DNA of 6,197 bases from Thermoanaerobacterales bacterium (GCA_012841995.1 DUTQ01000306.1:1-6197); one strand, 5' to 3'; counted from the first letter of the stretch, positions 1-5,170 are shown. The notes: generated by a model from the sequence alone, not told the origin. Program-made: numbers and translations.

Positions 1-12
1 ATTCCCTATTCT

Positions 13-31
13 CCCTCAATATTTTTGAGGG
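13..31. repeat. Short inverted repeat, 7-bp arms
   Basis: CCCTCAA (13-19) and TTGAGGG (25-31) are perfect inverted arms around a 5-base loop. No T-run follows on either strand, so it is not a standard intrinsic terminator. The rest of 1-105 shows no convincing gene. Short open frames entering from the left edge stop within the first 50 bases, so the tail of an upstream plus-strand gene is possible but cannot be shown. Confidence 0.35.
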
Positions 32-105
32 CACCTGATTGCACATGACTATTATTTCTTTTATTTTACTTGTAATTACACAAAAAGTAAAGCCCTATTT
101 TTAAG

Positions 106-132
106 GCCGCCAAAATTTTGGCGGCTGTTTTT
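106..132 (+). terminator. Rho-independent terminator for a plus-strand gene left of the window
   Basis: Positions 106-125 are a perfect palindrome: GCCGCC, AAAATTTT, GGCGGC. TGTTTTT follows directly on the plus strand, which is the classic form of an intrinsic terminator. On the minus strand no U-run follows (CTTAAAAATA), so it serves the plus direction best. I infer a plus-strand gene ending to the left, convergent with the alcohol dehydrogenase. Confidence 0.7.
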
Positions 133-142
133 GTTGTACAAG

Positions 143-169
143 ATAACCACCGGCTAGGCCGGTGGTTAT
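143..169. terminator. Strong hairpin between convergent transcription units
   Basis: Twelve-base arms (143-154 and 158-169, with ACCACCGGC/GCCGGTGGT cores) enclose a 3-base loop. The hairpin begins 5 bases past the stop codon of the minus-strand alcohol dehydrogenase, so it is the natural 3' stem for that mRNA. The following bases on the minus strand (CTTGTACAAC) lack a U-run, whereas the plus-strand side is T-rich (TATTTATTTATT). It may work as a second terminator for the left-hand gene, or as a 3'-end stabilising stem for the dehydrogenase mRNA. Confidence 0.6.
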
Positions 170-173
170 TTAT

Positions 174-1232
174 TTATTCAATAACAACAACAGGTTTTAT
201 TAAATCTGCGGGTTTATCCTTCATGAGCATAAGAGCAGGCTCTACTTCCTTAAACCCAGTAAATTTATGAGTTATCAGCTTGCTCACATCTAATTTTTTA
301 GTTTCAACTAGAGAAACTAATTTTTCCATTCTGAGTCTACCACCAGGGGTAAGACCTGCATTTATCCTCTTATGGCCCATGCCAACTCCCCATTCAACCC
401 TTGGAATTTTAATGTAATCGCCTTCTCCCAGATAATTTACACTGCCGATAGCTCCGCCCGGTTTAAGCATTTTTACTGCTTGGGCAAATGTATCAACATT
501 ACCACCTGCAATAATAACCTTATCTACTCCTTTACCATGGGTCTTTTCAAGAATCTGATCTGCGATATCGCCATCTTTATAGTTGATTATATCAGTTGCA
601 CCATAGAATTTTGCAGCTTCCACACATTTAGGCCTTGTCCCTACAGCATATAGGTGTGAAGCTCCCATTAGATTAGCACCTGCCACTGACATAAGACCTA
701 CAGGGCCAATACCTACAACAACAACGCTATCTCCTAGAGTGACGCCAGCAAGTTCAGCACCATGAAAACCAGTTGTAACCATATCAGTAAGCATTACAGC
801 ATCGGCAGGATTTACACCTTCAGGTAAATGTGCCAGATTGGCATCAGCTTCATTTACATGAAAATATTCTGCGAAAACTCCGTCTTTAAAGTTGGAAAAC
901 TTCCAACCAGCTAACATGCCAGTTGAGTGTTGTGGAAAACCAGCTTGTGATTCTAATGAACCCCAATCTGGAGTAATTGCCGGGACAATAACCTTATCAC
1001 CTGGCTTAAAATCTTTTACAAGCTTGCCAACTTCAACTACTTCGCCCACTGCTTCATGCCCTAATATCATGTTTTTTCTATCGCCAATCGCTCCGGCCCA
1101 TACAGTGTGTACATCTGATGTGCAAGGTGCAATTGCTATAGGTCTTACTATAGCATCCAAAGGTCCAGCTTTTGGGCTGTCTTTTTCGATCCATCCTACT
1201 TTGCCAACTTCTAACATTGCAAAAGCTTTCAT
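174..1232 (-). CDS. adh: NADP-dependent secondary (isopropanol-type) alcohol dehydrogenase, zinc-containing
   Basis: Cytosolic medium-chain dehydrogenase expected to interconvert secondary alcohols and ketones (for example isopropanol/acetone) using NADP(H). The 352-residue length equals that of the Thermoanaerobacter brockii and Clostridium beijerinckii enzymes, and the sequence is collinear with them as recalled. Catalytic zinc ligands are all present: C37, H59 (in GHEAVGEVVEVG), E60 and D150. The nucleotide-binding GIGPVG is at 174-179. G198, T199, R200 and Y218 match the NADP-phosphate-binding positions of the family. Pocket residues S39, A85, W110, Y267 and L294 are kept, while the T. 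brockii C295 is T here. The structural-zinc cysteines of horse-liver-type enzymes are absent, as is normal for this group. AGGAG lies 12 bases before the ATG, and the MKAFAML start matches homologues. It has its own promoter, so it is separate from the upstream MoeA-like gene. A broader role on aldehydes cannot be excluded. Confidence 0.95.
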   Translation of the reverse strand: MKAFAMLEVGKVGWIEKDSPKAGPLDAIVRPIAIAPCTSDVHTVWAGAIGDRKNMILGHEAVGEVVEVGKLVKDFKPGDKVIVPAITPDWGSLESQAGFPQHSTGMLAGWKFSNFKDGVFAEYFHVNEADANLAHLPEGVNPADAVMLTDMVTTGFHGAELAGVTLGDSVVVVGIGPVGLMSVAGANLMGASHLYAVGTRPKCVEAAKFYGATDIINYKDGDIADQILEKTHGKGVDKVIIAGGNVDTFAQAVKMLKPGGAIGSVNYLGEGDYIKIPRVEWGVGMGHKRINAGLTPGGRLRMEKLVSLVETKKLDVSKLITHKFTGFKEVEPALMLMKDKPADLIKPVVVIE

Positions 1233-1265
1233 CTCAACACATCACTCCTATAAGTATTTTTTATT

Positions 1266-1302
1266 AATGGTAATAATTGCTTATACCATTCTATTTACCA
1301 TT
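1266..1302. repeat. Three TACCATT heptamers around the adh transcription start (possible operator)
   Basis: TACCATT occurs at 1284-1290 and 1296-1302, and its reverse complement AATGGTA at 1266-1272. The outer pair 1266-1272/1284-1290 forms a dyad with an 11-base centre inside the predicted 5' leader. The third copy overlaps the -10 box (1300-1305). Two copies repeat directly every 12 bp. The placement suits a repressor, but the regulator is unknown. In RNA the dyad could also form a weak 7-bp hairpin before the ribosome binding site. Confidence 0.4.
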
Positions 1303-1327
1303 ATACTTGTATATTATTTATTGTCAA
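1300..1327 (-). promoter_or_regulatory. Sigma-A-type promoter of adh
   Basis: Read on the minus strand, TTGACA (1327-1322) and TATAAT (1305-1300) are both perfect consensus hexamers with a 16-bp spacer. Transcription would start near 1293, giving a leader of about 60 bases before the adh ATG. It lies in the 143-bp gap after the MoeA-like gene and shows that adh can be transcribed on its own. Confidence 0.8.
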
Positions 1328-1338
1328 TATTTTATCAA
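1321..1338. promoter_or_regulatory. Rex-like operator over the adh -35 box
   Basis: The 18-bp site TTGTCAA-TATT-TTATCAA matches the Rex consensus TTGTTAANNNNTTAACAA at 12 of 14 defined positions, with one mismatch per half-site. It covers the whole -35 hexamer (1322-1327), where bound Rex would block RNA polymerase. Rex is the NADH/NAD+-sensing repressor that controls alcohol dehydrogenase and other fermentation genes in clostridia. Regulation here is inferred from the site alone, as no rex gene is in the window. Confidence 0.55.
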
Positions 1339-1346
1339 TATTGCTT

Positions 1347-1364
1347 GATAATACAATTATTATC
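1347..1364. repeat. AT-rich dyad between the MoeA-like gene and the adh promoter
   Basis: GATAATA (1347-1353) and TATTATC (1358-1364) are perfect inverted arms with a 4-base loop, 11 bases past the stop codon of the MoeA-like gene. An all-but-one A/T stem with no U-run behind it makes a poor terminator. It could be an upstream regulator site for adh. It partly overlaps a second dyad, TATCAA (1333-1338)/TTGATA (1345-1350). Confidence 0.3.
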
Positions 1365-1375
1365 TTATTGAACAA

Positions 1376-2590
1376 TTACTCAATATATTCTTCTCCATAA
1401 AGAAGTTCTACCTCTTTTTCATCACCAGCATTATAACCAGTGATTCCAGCAGGTACAATCAAAAGTGAATTGCATTTTGTCATCATAGTAGGCATGTTGT
1501 TCTCCCATGTAAGCAAAGAGGCTTTATATCCGGTATCGCTTTTTTTGACGACTAGACGTGAAAACATCTCGAAATCCACATAATCCGCAGGCTTGATTAT
1601 AGTATCACATAAGGTTACTTTGATTTTTGGTCGAATAGGTTGTGGCTGTTTCAAAAACGCATGCACCAAAGCAGATACAAACCAGTCCATTGCATAGAAT
1701 GTTCCCAGTGGTGGTCCGGGCAAATTTATAATAGGTGTATTATCTAACATTCCTAAAGCCACTGGCTTTCCGGGAATTGCGCGTATCCCATGCTGAAGCA
1801 GTGCACCATTTTCACGCATCAAACGCACGCTATAATCCTCTTCTCCCTTGGATGATCCGCCATTAATGAGCACTATATCTGCTTCTTGTACCGCCTTTTC
1901 TAAGATGGTCGTCAAATCCGCGATTTTATCCTTTACGATAGGATAATTGATTGGCTCTGCTCCCCATTGTTTCAAGAAATTCGAAATCATTATCCCGTTT
2001 GTTTCAATATTTTGCCCGCGCTTGGGCTTTTCTCCAATAGGAATTAACTCGTTACCTGTTGGAATATAGACAACCCTTGGTTTGGCATAAACAGGAATCA
2101 TTTCAATACCACCTGCTGCCAATACTGAAAGGTGTATTGGTGTTAAACGTGTTTGAGCTGCTACTAATAAATCATTTTCCTTAACCATAGATCCACATTG
2201 CTTAATTAAATTTCCCTTTTTCACACAAGCCTTATCATTAATGTTTAATTGCCCATTTGAACCCCATGAAATGTCCTCAATCCTAATAACTGTGTCAAAT
2301 CTGTCGTCAAAATCATCGCCAGTATCAGCTCGAACAAAATCCTTACCTCTGACCCAATTTTTCGTATCAGGCATATCTGAAACAAAATCGGCCGACCGAA
2401 CTGCTATCCCATCCACCTGTGAGGAACGACATACTGGCAATGAATTTTGGGAAAAGATATCCTCACTTGTAACTCTGCCCAATGCTTCCTCAATATGTAT
2501 CATTTCAGTAGAAGGACTGGGATGCCATTTGTTTAGTAAAAGAGCTAGTGCCTCATCTCTGGGTATAAAATTATCTTTATTTGTTTTCAT
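1376..2590 (-). CDS. moeA: Divergent MoeA-type molybdopterin molybdenumtransferase
   Basis: MoeA proteins insert molybdate (or tungstate) into adenylylated molybdopterin in the cytosol, the last step of basic molybdenum cofactor synthesis. The 404-residue length is normal and all MoeA regions are in order: the N-terminal VDGIAV motif (59-64), the MPT-binding fold with TGNEL (178-182), GGSSKGEEDY (244-253), PGKP (273-276), LPGPP (290-294), and a C-terminal beta domain (about 320-398). Aligned by eye to recalled E. coli MoeA, D59, T100, E188, D228 and D259 correspond to D60, T90, E181, D221 and D252. However, D142 becomes M135, K275 and K279 are not conserved, and GLPGNP becomes NLPGPP. It is therefore a MoeA-family member that may be a specialised paralogue. 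AGGGAG precedes the ATG. It starts 40 bases after the DUF364 gene with no promoter seen between them, so the two are probably cotranscribed. No other cofactor-synthesis gene is in the window. Confidence 0.85.
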   Translation of the reverse strand: MKTNKDNFIPRDEALALLLNKWHPSPSTEMIHIEEALGRVTSEDIFSQNSLPVCRSSQVDGIAVRSADFVSDMPDTKNWVRGKDFVRADTGDDFDDRFDTVIRIEDISWGSNGQLNINDKACVKKGNLIKQCGSMVKENDLLVAAQTRLTPIHLSVLAAGGIEMIPVYAKPRVVYIPTGNELIPIGEKPKRGQNIETNGIMISNFLKQWGAEPINYPIVKDKIADLTTILEKAVQEADIVLINGGSSKGEEDYSVRLMRENGALLQHGIRAIPGKPVALGMLDNTPIINLPGPPLGTFYAMDWFVSALVHAFLKQPQPIRPKIKVTLCDTIIKPADYVDFEMFSRLVVKKSDTGYKASLLTWENNMPTMMTKCNSLLIVPAGITGYNAGDEKEVELLYGEEYIE

Positions 2591-2630
2591 TCCTCTCCCT
2601 CTTTCTTCTAAAATTATTAAAAATTTTGTG

Positions 2631-3503
2631 TTAATGTGGAAATGAAACAGCTGTTACTGCATAGGGTTTTGTATATTCCCTAAACACATTCCCTGGGTAA
2701 AAGACATCCATTATTCGAGAATACAAGCCATTAGGTTGAATAATTCTGCAAGATAAAATATAGTTAATACCACAGTTTAACAAGAAATCCGGAATTATCT
2801 GTCCGCTAGGGCCAAACATGCCAATAATTCTCGCTTTTTGTGAATACTCTATAAGTTCCTTAAATGTGCCATTTACTAGCGTACAACCGCTCATAATAAC
2901 TATATCGGATTTGGGGAGAATCTCCCTATTTTCTTCAGCCGAATGAAAAAATACACCTGAAGGCCCATATTCAATGGTTTCCCCAACAGTCAATGTTTGA
3001 AGATTGCTTTTGTGACGCATATCCAAAACATGGATTTCCTTACATCGCCCTTGAAATTTACGTTCAATTCCTCCATATCCGACAACCGTTACTATATCAT
3101 CATGTCTTACAAAGTTAAAATCATCAGAGTCCCGTAAACATATCCCTCTATTTTTTAATTGCTCTGGAGAATTAATGGGCTGTGACAATGCATTAAGAGC
3201 TGCCAAACAAATTGACCGCATTTGTATCCCGGATAAAGACAACAGATGTTCCGTAAATTCAAACAGACTTTTGCCAATATAGCGTTGAAGACTTGTAAAT
3301 GGCTCAAAATCAGTGACTGGGCCATAAACCGCATGCTCACCAGTGAAATTAAAAGCAATTCCTGCTTGTCCACCTGTTGCAAAAACGCTATTCCACTTAT
3401 TACAAAATCCGATTTTTTCCAAAACACCTGAACTCGTATTTGTTTTTTCATAGATGTCTTTTATTTTACAATAAGCAGCAATAAAATCACTGTTTTCTTT
3501 CAT
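2631..3503 (-). CDS. DUF4213/DUF364 protein, putative heavy-metal chelation/cofactor role
   Basis: This 290-residue soluble protein matches the two-domain DUF364 family. The N-terminal part (about 8-105) corresponds to the enolase-N-like DUF4213 domain, with VYGPVTDFEPF at 59-69. The C-terminal part (about 130-285) is Rossmann-like, with VVGYGGIERKF (140-150), the acidic D161, SGCTLVNGT (205-213) and the family-typical MFGPSGQIIPDFLLNCG (229-245). A solved Desulfitobacterium family member was interpreted as having a possible heavy-metal-chelation active site between the domains, but no reaction is established. Eight cysteines are spread through the chain without a clear cluster. AGGAG sits 10 bases before the ATG. 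It is the first gene of a likely operon with the MoeA-like gene, which supports a role in metal or metallo-cofactor handling. That role is inferred from context. Confidence 0.85.
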   Translation of the reverse strand: MKENSDFIAAYCKIKDIYEKTNTSSGVLEKIGFCNKWNSVFATGGQAGIAFNFTGEHAVYGPVTDFEPFTSLQRYIGKSLFEFTEHLLSLSGIQMRSICLAALNALSQPINSPEQLKNRGICLRDSDDFNFVRHDDIVTVVGYGGIERKFQGRCKEIHVLDMRHKSNLQTLTVGETIEYGPSGVFFHSAEENREILPKSDIVIMSGCTLVNGTFKELIEYSQKARIIGMFGPSGQIIPDFLLNCGINYILSCRIIQPNGLYSRIMDVFYPGNVFREYTKPYAVTAVSFPH

Positions 3504-3621
3504 TTCCTATGAACTCCTAATAATTATTTTGTTTTTTAAAAATATTGCTCGTTATGTATTTGTATATATAATGGTCCTAAAACATTAACTAGTTTCTGTT
3601 AACTCATGCTCTTATGTCGCA

Positions 3622-3641
3622 TTATCCTTTATAAAGGATAA
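3622..3641. promoter_or_regulatory. 20-bp perfect palindrome upstream of the DUF364-MoeA operon
   Basis: TTATCCTTTA is followed immediately by its reverse complement TAAAGGATAA, a gapless 20-bp dyad. It lies 118 bp upstream of the DUF364 start and 73 bp past the stop of the DNA glycosylase gene. No U-run follows on the minus strand (TGCGAC), so a terminator is less likely than an operator for a dimeric regulator. It does not match Fur, PerR, NikR, Zur or ModE consensus sites as I know them. The promoter of the operon is not clear: the best -10-like stretch is TATATA around 3563-3570, with no good -35. Confidence 0.5.
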
Positions 3642-3714
3642 CGTATTTCTGCTGGTTTGTAAAGAGGGCTATCACTACTATTCCTTATTTTTGGCTATTA
3701 CTGTTATGTCACTT

Positions 3715-4356
3715 CTATTTATCAATAATTCTCTTTTGACATTTAGCATCGAGCGGACATCCTTCACAGTTCGGTACCTTTTTACAATGATTTTTAGCAT
3801 GTTCAACAATTAGGGCATGAAACTCATTATAAATGTATAAATCTCTTGGCACGTTTTCCTCAATTTTCAGTCTTAACTCATCATAGCCTTTTGGTATGTC
3901 ATACCCAATTCTGTACAATATGCGTCTAGTATATGTATCCACAATAAAAAACGGCTTGTCCAAAGCGTATGTCAAGATTGAGTCTGCGGTTTCTTTACCC
4001 ACCCCTTTAACATCTAACAACTCCTTGCGTAGGACTTTTCCATCAACTTGTCTAGCTTTTTTGATATCATATGAATACTTTTTGAACCACTCTGTAATAG
4101 CCTTCAATCTATTTGCCTTTTGATTGTAATACCCACTAGGCCGTATGATTTCTGCAAGCTCCTCTTTGGAAACGGCATCTATAAATTCTGGCGATAACCT
4201 ATCACCAAAGTTTGATATGGCCTTTTCAACATTAGTCCATGCTGTGTTTTGTGTAAGTATTGCTCCAATCATCATCTCAAAAGGGGTCTTGGCAGGCCAC
4301 CAATTCCTTTTCCCATATGCTTTTAGCAATAAATTATAAATTTCCATTAATTTCAT
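3715..4356 (-). CDS. Endonuclease III-related DNA glycosylase (HhH-GPD, COG2231/MagIII type)
   Basis: Base-excision-repair glycosylase of 213 residues acting on chromosomal DNA. The helix-hairpin-helix is LLDVKGVGKETADSIL (113-128), followed by the catalytic aspartate D140 in VDTYTRR. E122 stands where E. coli endonuclease III has its lyase lysine K120. This change is typical of the COG2231 group, which includes Helicobacter pylori MagIII, a 3-methyladenine glycosylase. I therefore expect a monofunctional glycosylase without AP-lyase activity, perhaps on alkylated purines; the substrate is inferred. Four C-terminal cysteines (C191, C197, C200, C206; spacing 5-2-5) fit a [4Fe-4S] cluster with one residue fewer in the first gap than in E. 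coli Nth. GGAGG lies 7 bases before the ATG, which selects M1 over M4. It is transcribed alone, divergent from the CMD-family gene. Confidence 0.88.
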   Translation of the reverse strand: MKLMEIYNLLLKAYGKRNWWPAKTPFEMMIGAILTQNTAWTNVEKAISNFGDRLSPEFIDAVSKEELAEIIRPSGYYNQKANRLKAITEWFKKYSYDIKKARQVDGKVLRKELLDVKGVGKETADSILTYALDKPFFIVDTYTRRILYRIGYDIPKGYDELRLKIEENVPRDLYIYNEFHALIVEHAKNHCKKVPNCEGCPLDAKCQKRIIDK

Positions 4357-4480
4357 CTATTTGCCTCCATTTTTCGCAAAAGTAATGCCATTAGATGCCT
4401 CTTTTTTGACTGGTATTTTTGTCAGTTCTTTATACATAAAATGAATTTCCGCAAAATTTGGTAATAAATATTACAGTTTA

Positions 4481-4509
4481 ATTATATTGCTTACATTATG
4501 ATTTAACAA
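4481..4509 (-). promoter_or_regulatory. Promoter of the DNA glycosylase gene
   Basis: On the minus strand, TTGTTA (4509-4504) is followed after 17 bp by a perfect TATAAT (4486-4481). Transcription would begin near 4474, leaving a leader of about 118 bases before the glycosylase ATG. No clear structured RNA element was recognised in that leader. In the same divergent gap no strong plus-strand promoter for the CMD-family gene was found. TATATT at 4542-4547 is only a weak -10 candidate. Confidence 0.55.
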
Positions 4510-4581
4510 CCAACAAAAGGTTTATTTTTTCAATCACTGGTTATATTATTCATTGAGAAAATCTTTTAAGGGGATGAATTA

Positions 4582-4926
4582 ATGGATACTATTGAAAATA
4601 ATCTTAAGTATTTTACGGACAATCATGGGGAAATCTATGACGCATATGAAAACTATGGAAAACTAATGCACTACAAGGGGGGACCTTTAGATGAAAAGAC
4701 CCGCTGGCTCATAAAAGTGGCACTATCTGCAGCATGCCAATATAAATATGCTTTAAGAACACATATTATAAAGGCAATCAAAAGCGGTTGCAGTAGAGAA
4801 GAAATTGAACACGCCATCATGCTTGTGGCTCCTACAGCAGGGTTTCCAAAGATGATGGAGGGAATTCTTATCTTAAGAGAAGAAATGGGGGAAACTGAAA
4901 GCACACAAAGTCCTAAATATTGTTAA
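4582..4926 (+). CDS. Carboxymuconolactone decarboxylase/AhpD-fold protein lacking the CXXC pair
   Basis: Small (114 residues) all-helical cytosolic protein of the CMD family. The core is LDEKTRWLIKVALSAA (36-51), then the helix ending in H61, then KAIKSGCSREEIEHAI (64-79), which matches the family's A-x-x-x-G-x-[TS]-x-E-E-I pattern. In AhpD and many relatives this helix carries C-x-x-C-x-x-x-H. Here H61 is kept, but the two cysteine positions are Y54 and A57, and C52 is out of register. Thiol-disulfide peroxidase-reductase activity is therefore unlikely. A non-redox lyase or isomerase, or a scaffold role, is possible, and the substrate is unknown. AAGGGG lies 8 bases before the ATG. The gene stands alone, divergent from the glycosylase gene, and is followed by a terminator. 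Confidence 0.85.
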   Translation: MDTIENNLKYFTDNHGEIYDAYENYGKLMHYKGGPLDEKTRWLIKVALSAACQYKYALRTHIIKAIKSGCSREEIEHAIMLVAPTAGFPKMMEGILILREEMGETESTQSPKYC

Positions 4927-4976
4927 CACGACTTTACTTGTACATTAGTATAAAAATAATATATCAGGAATAACTC

Positions 4977-5030
4977 AACACGCCTGATCCCAACATAGCT
5001 CCTATCGGTGAAGGCGTGTTTGCTGTTTTT
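4977..5030 (+). terminator. Structured terminator after the CMD-family gene
   Basis: AACACGCC (4977-4984) pairs perfectly with GGCGTGTT (5013-5020), and TGCTGTTTTT follows on the plus strand. The 28-base intervening segment is unusually long for an intrinsic terminator. It contains a small nested hairpin, ATAG (4995-4998)/CTAT (5002-5005). It lies about 50 bases past the CMD-family stop codon and has no U-run on the minus strand, so it serves the plus direction only. Confidence 0.65.
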
Positions 5031-5039
5031 AAACATGTC

Positions 5040-5070
5040 ATATATTCACTTTATGCCAAAATGAATATAT
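5040..5070. promoter_or_regulatory. Operator-like inverted repeat overlapping a promoter
   Basis: ATATATTCA (5040-5048) and TGAATATAT (5062-5070) are perfect 9-bp inverted arms with a 13-bp centre, so the arm centres are 22 bp apart, about two helical turns. The left arm overlaps the -35 box and the right arm overlaps the -10 box of the plus-strand promoter at 5045-5073. This geometry suits a dimeric repressor. The regulator is unknown and none is encoded in the window. Confidence 0.5.
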
Positions 5071-5073
5071 AAT
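5045..5073 (+). promoter_or_regulatory. Promoter reading toward the 3' end of the ABC exporter gene
   Basis: TTCACT (5045-5050, four of six consensus bases) and a perfect TATAAT (5068-5073) are separated by the ideal 17 bp. Transcription would start near 5080 and cross the ribosome binding site AGGAG (5097-5101). No full-length plus-strand gene follows; the transcript would run antisense into the exporter gene. Confidence 0.5.
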
Positions 5074-5107
5074 GTAAGTGATTAAATAATAAAGGCAGGA
5101 GTAAAAA

Positions 5108-5170
5108 GTGAAAAAGCATTTTTGTATTAAACTTAACTCCAAGTTAGCTTTTCCAGTGCAATGTGGCTAG
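5108..5170 (+). CDS. Possible 20-residue small peptide or remnant gene start
   Basis: A GTG codon lies 6 bases after AGGAG (5097-5101) and downstream of a plausible promoter with an overlapping dyad. The frame runs 20 codons to TAG, beginning VKKHFCIKLN and containing cysteines at residues 6 and 19. It overlaps the 3' end of the convergent ABC exporter gene by 38 bases. I recognise no family. It may be a genuine regulated small peptide, a leader, or the decapitated front of a gene whose body was replaced by the exporter gene. Codon statistics are useless at this length, so the call rests on the upstream signals. Confidence 0.3.
   Translation: MKKHFCIKLNSKLAFPVQCG

Noticed and set aside
372..653. 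Open frame of 93 codons on the plus strand
   Set aside because: It lies wholly antisense inside the well-supported alcohol dehydrogenase gene, shows no family features and no ribosome binding site of note.
892..1371. Open frame of 159 codons on the plus strand
   Set aside because: It is antisense to the alcohol dehydrogenase start and promoter. Its C-terminal hydrophobic stretch is only the translation of the AT-rich intergenic region.
2241..2645. Open frame of 134 codons on the plus strand
   Set aside because: Antisense shadow of the MoeA-like gene, with no recognisable protein features.
3155..3451. Open frame of 98 codons on the minus strand, and a 61-codon frame on the plus strand at 3246-3431
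   Set aside because: Both lie within the DUF364 gene in other frames; the DUF364 frame has the conserved motifs and the ribosome binding site.
3504..3714. Molybdenum cofactor riboswitch or ModE box upstream of the DUF364-MoeA pair
   Set aside because: I could not trace the multi-stem architecture of the Moco RNA motif in this 211-bp gap, and the palindrome does not fit the ModE site as I know it. A covariance-model search would settle the riboswitch question.
3896..4339. Two plus-strand open frames of 75 and 64 codons, and a minus-strand 77-codon frame at 4671-4904
   Set aside because: They are shadows of the DNA glycosylase and CMD-family genes, whose own frames carry clear family motifs and good ribosome binding sites.
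4501..4510. Rex half-site (TTAACAA, 4503-4509) in the glycosylase/CMD divergent gap
   Set aside because: Only one half matches; the partner half at the required 4-bp spacing does not, unlike the site upstream of adh.
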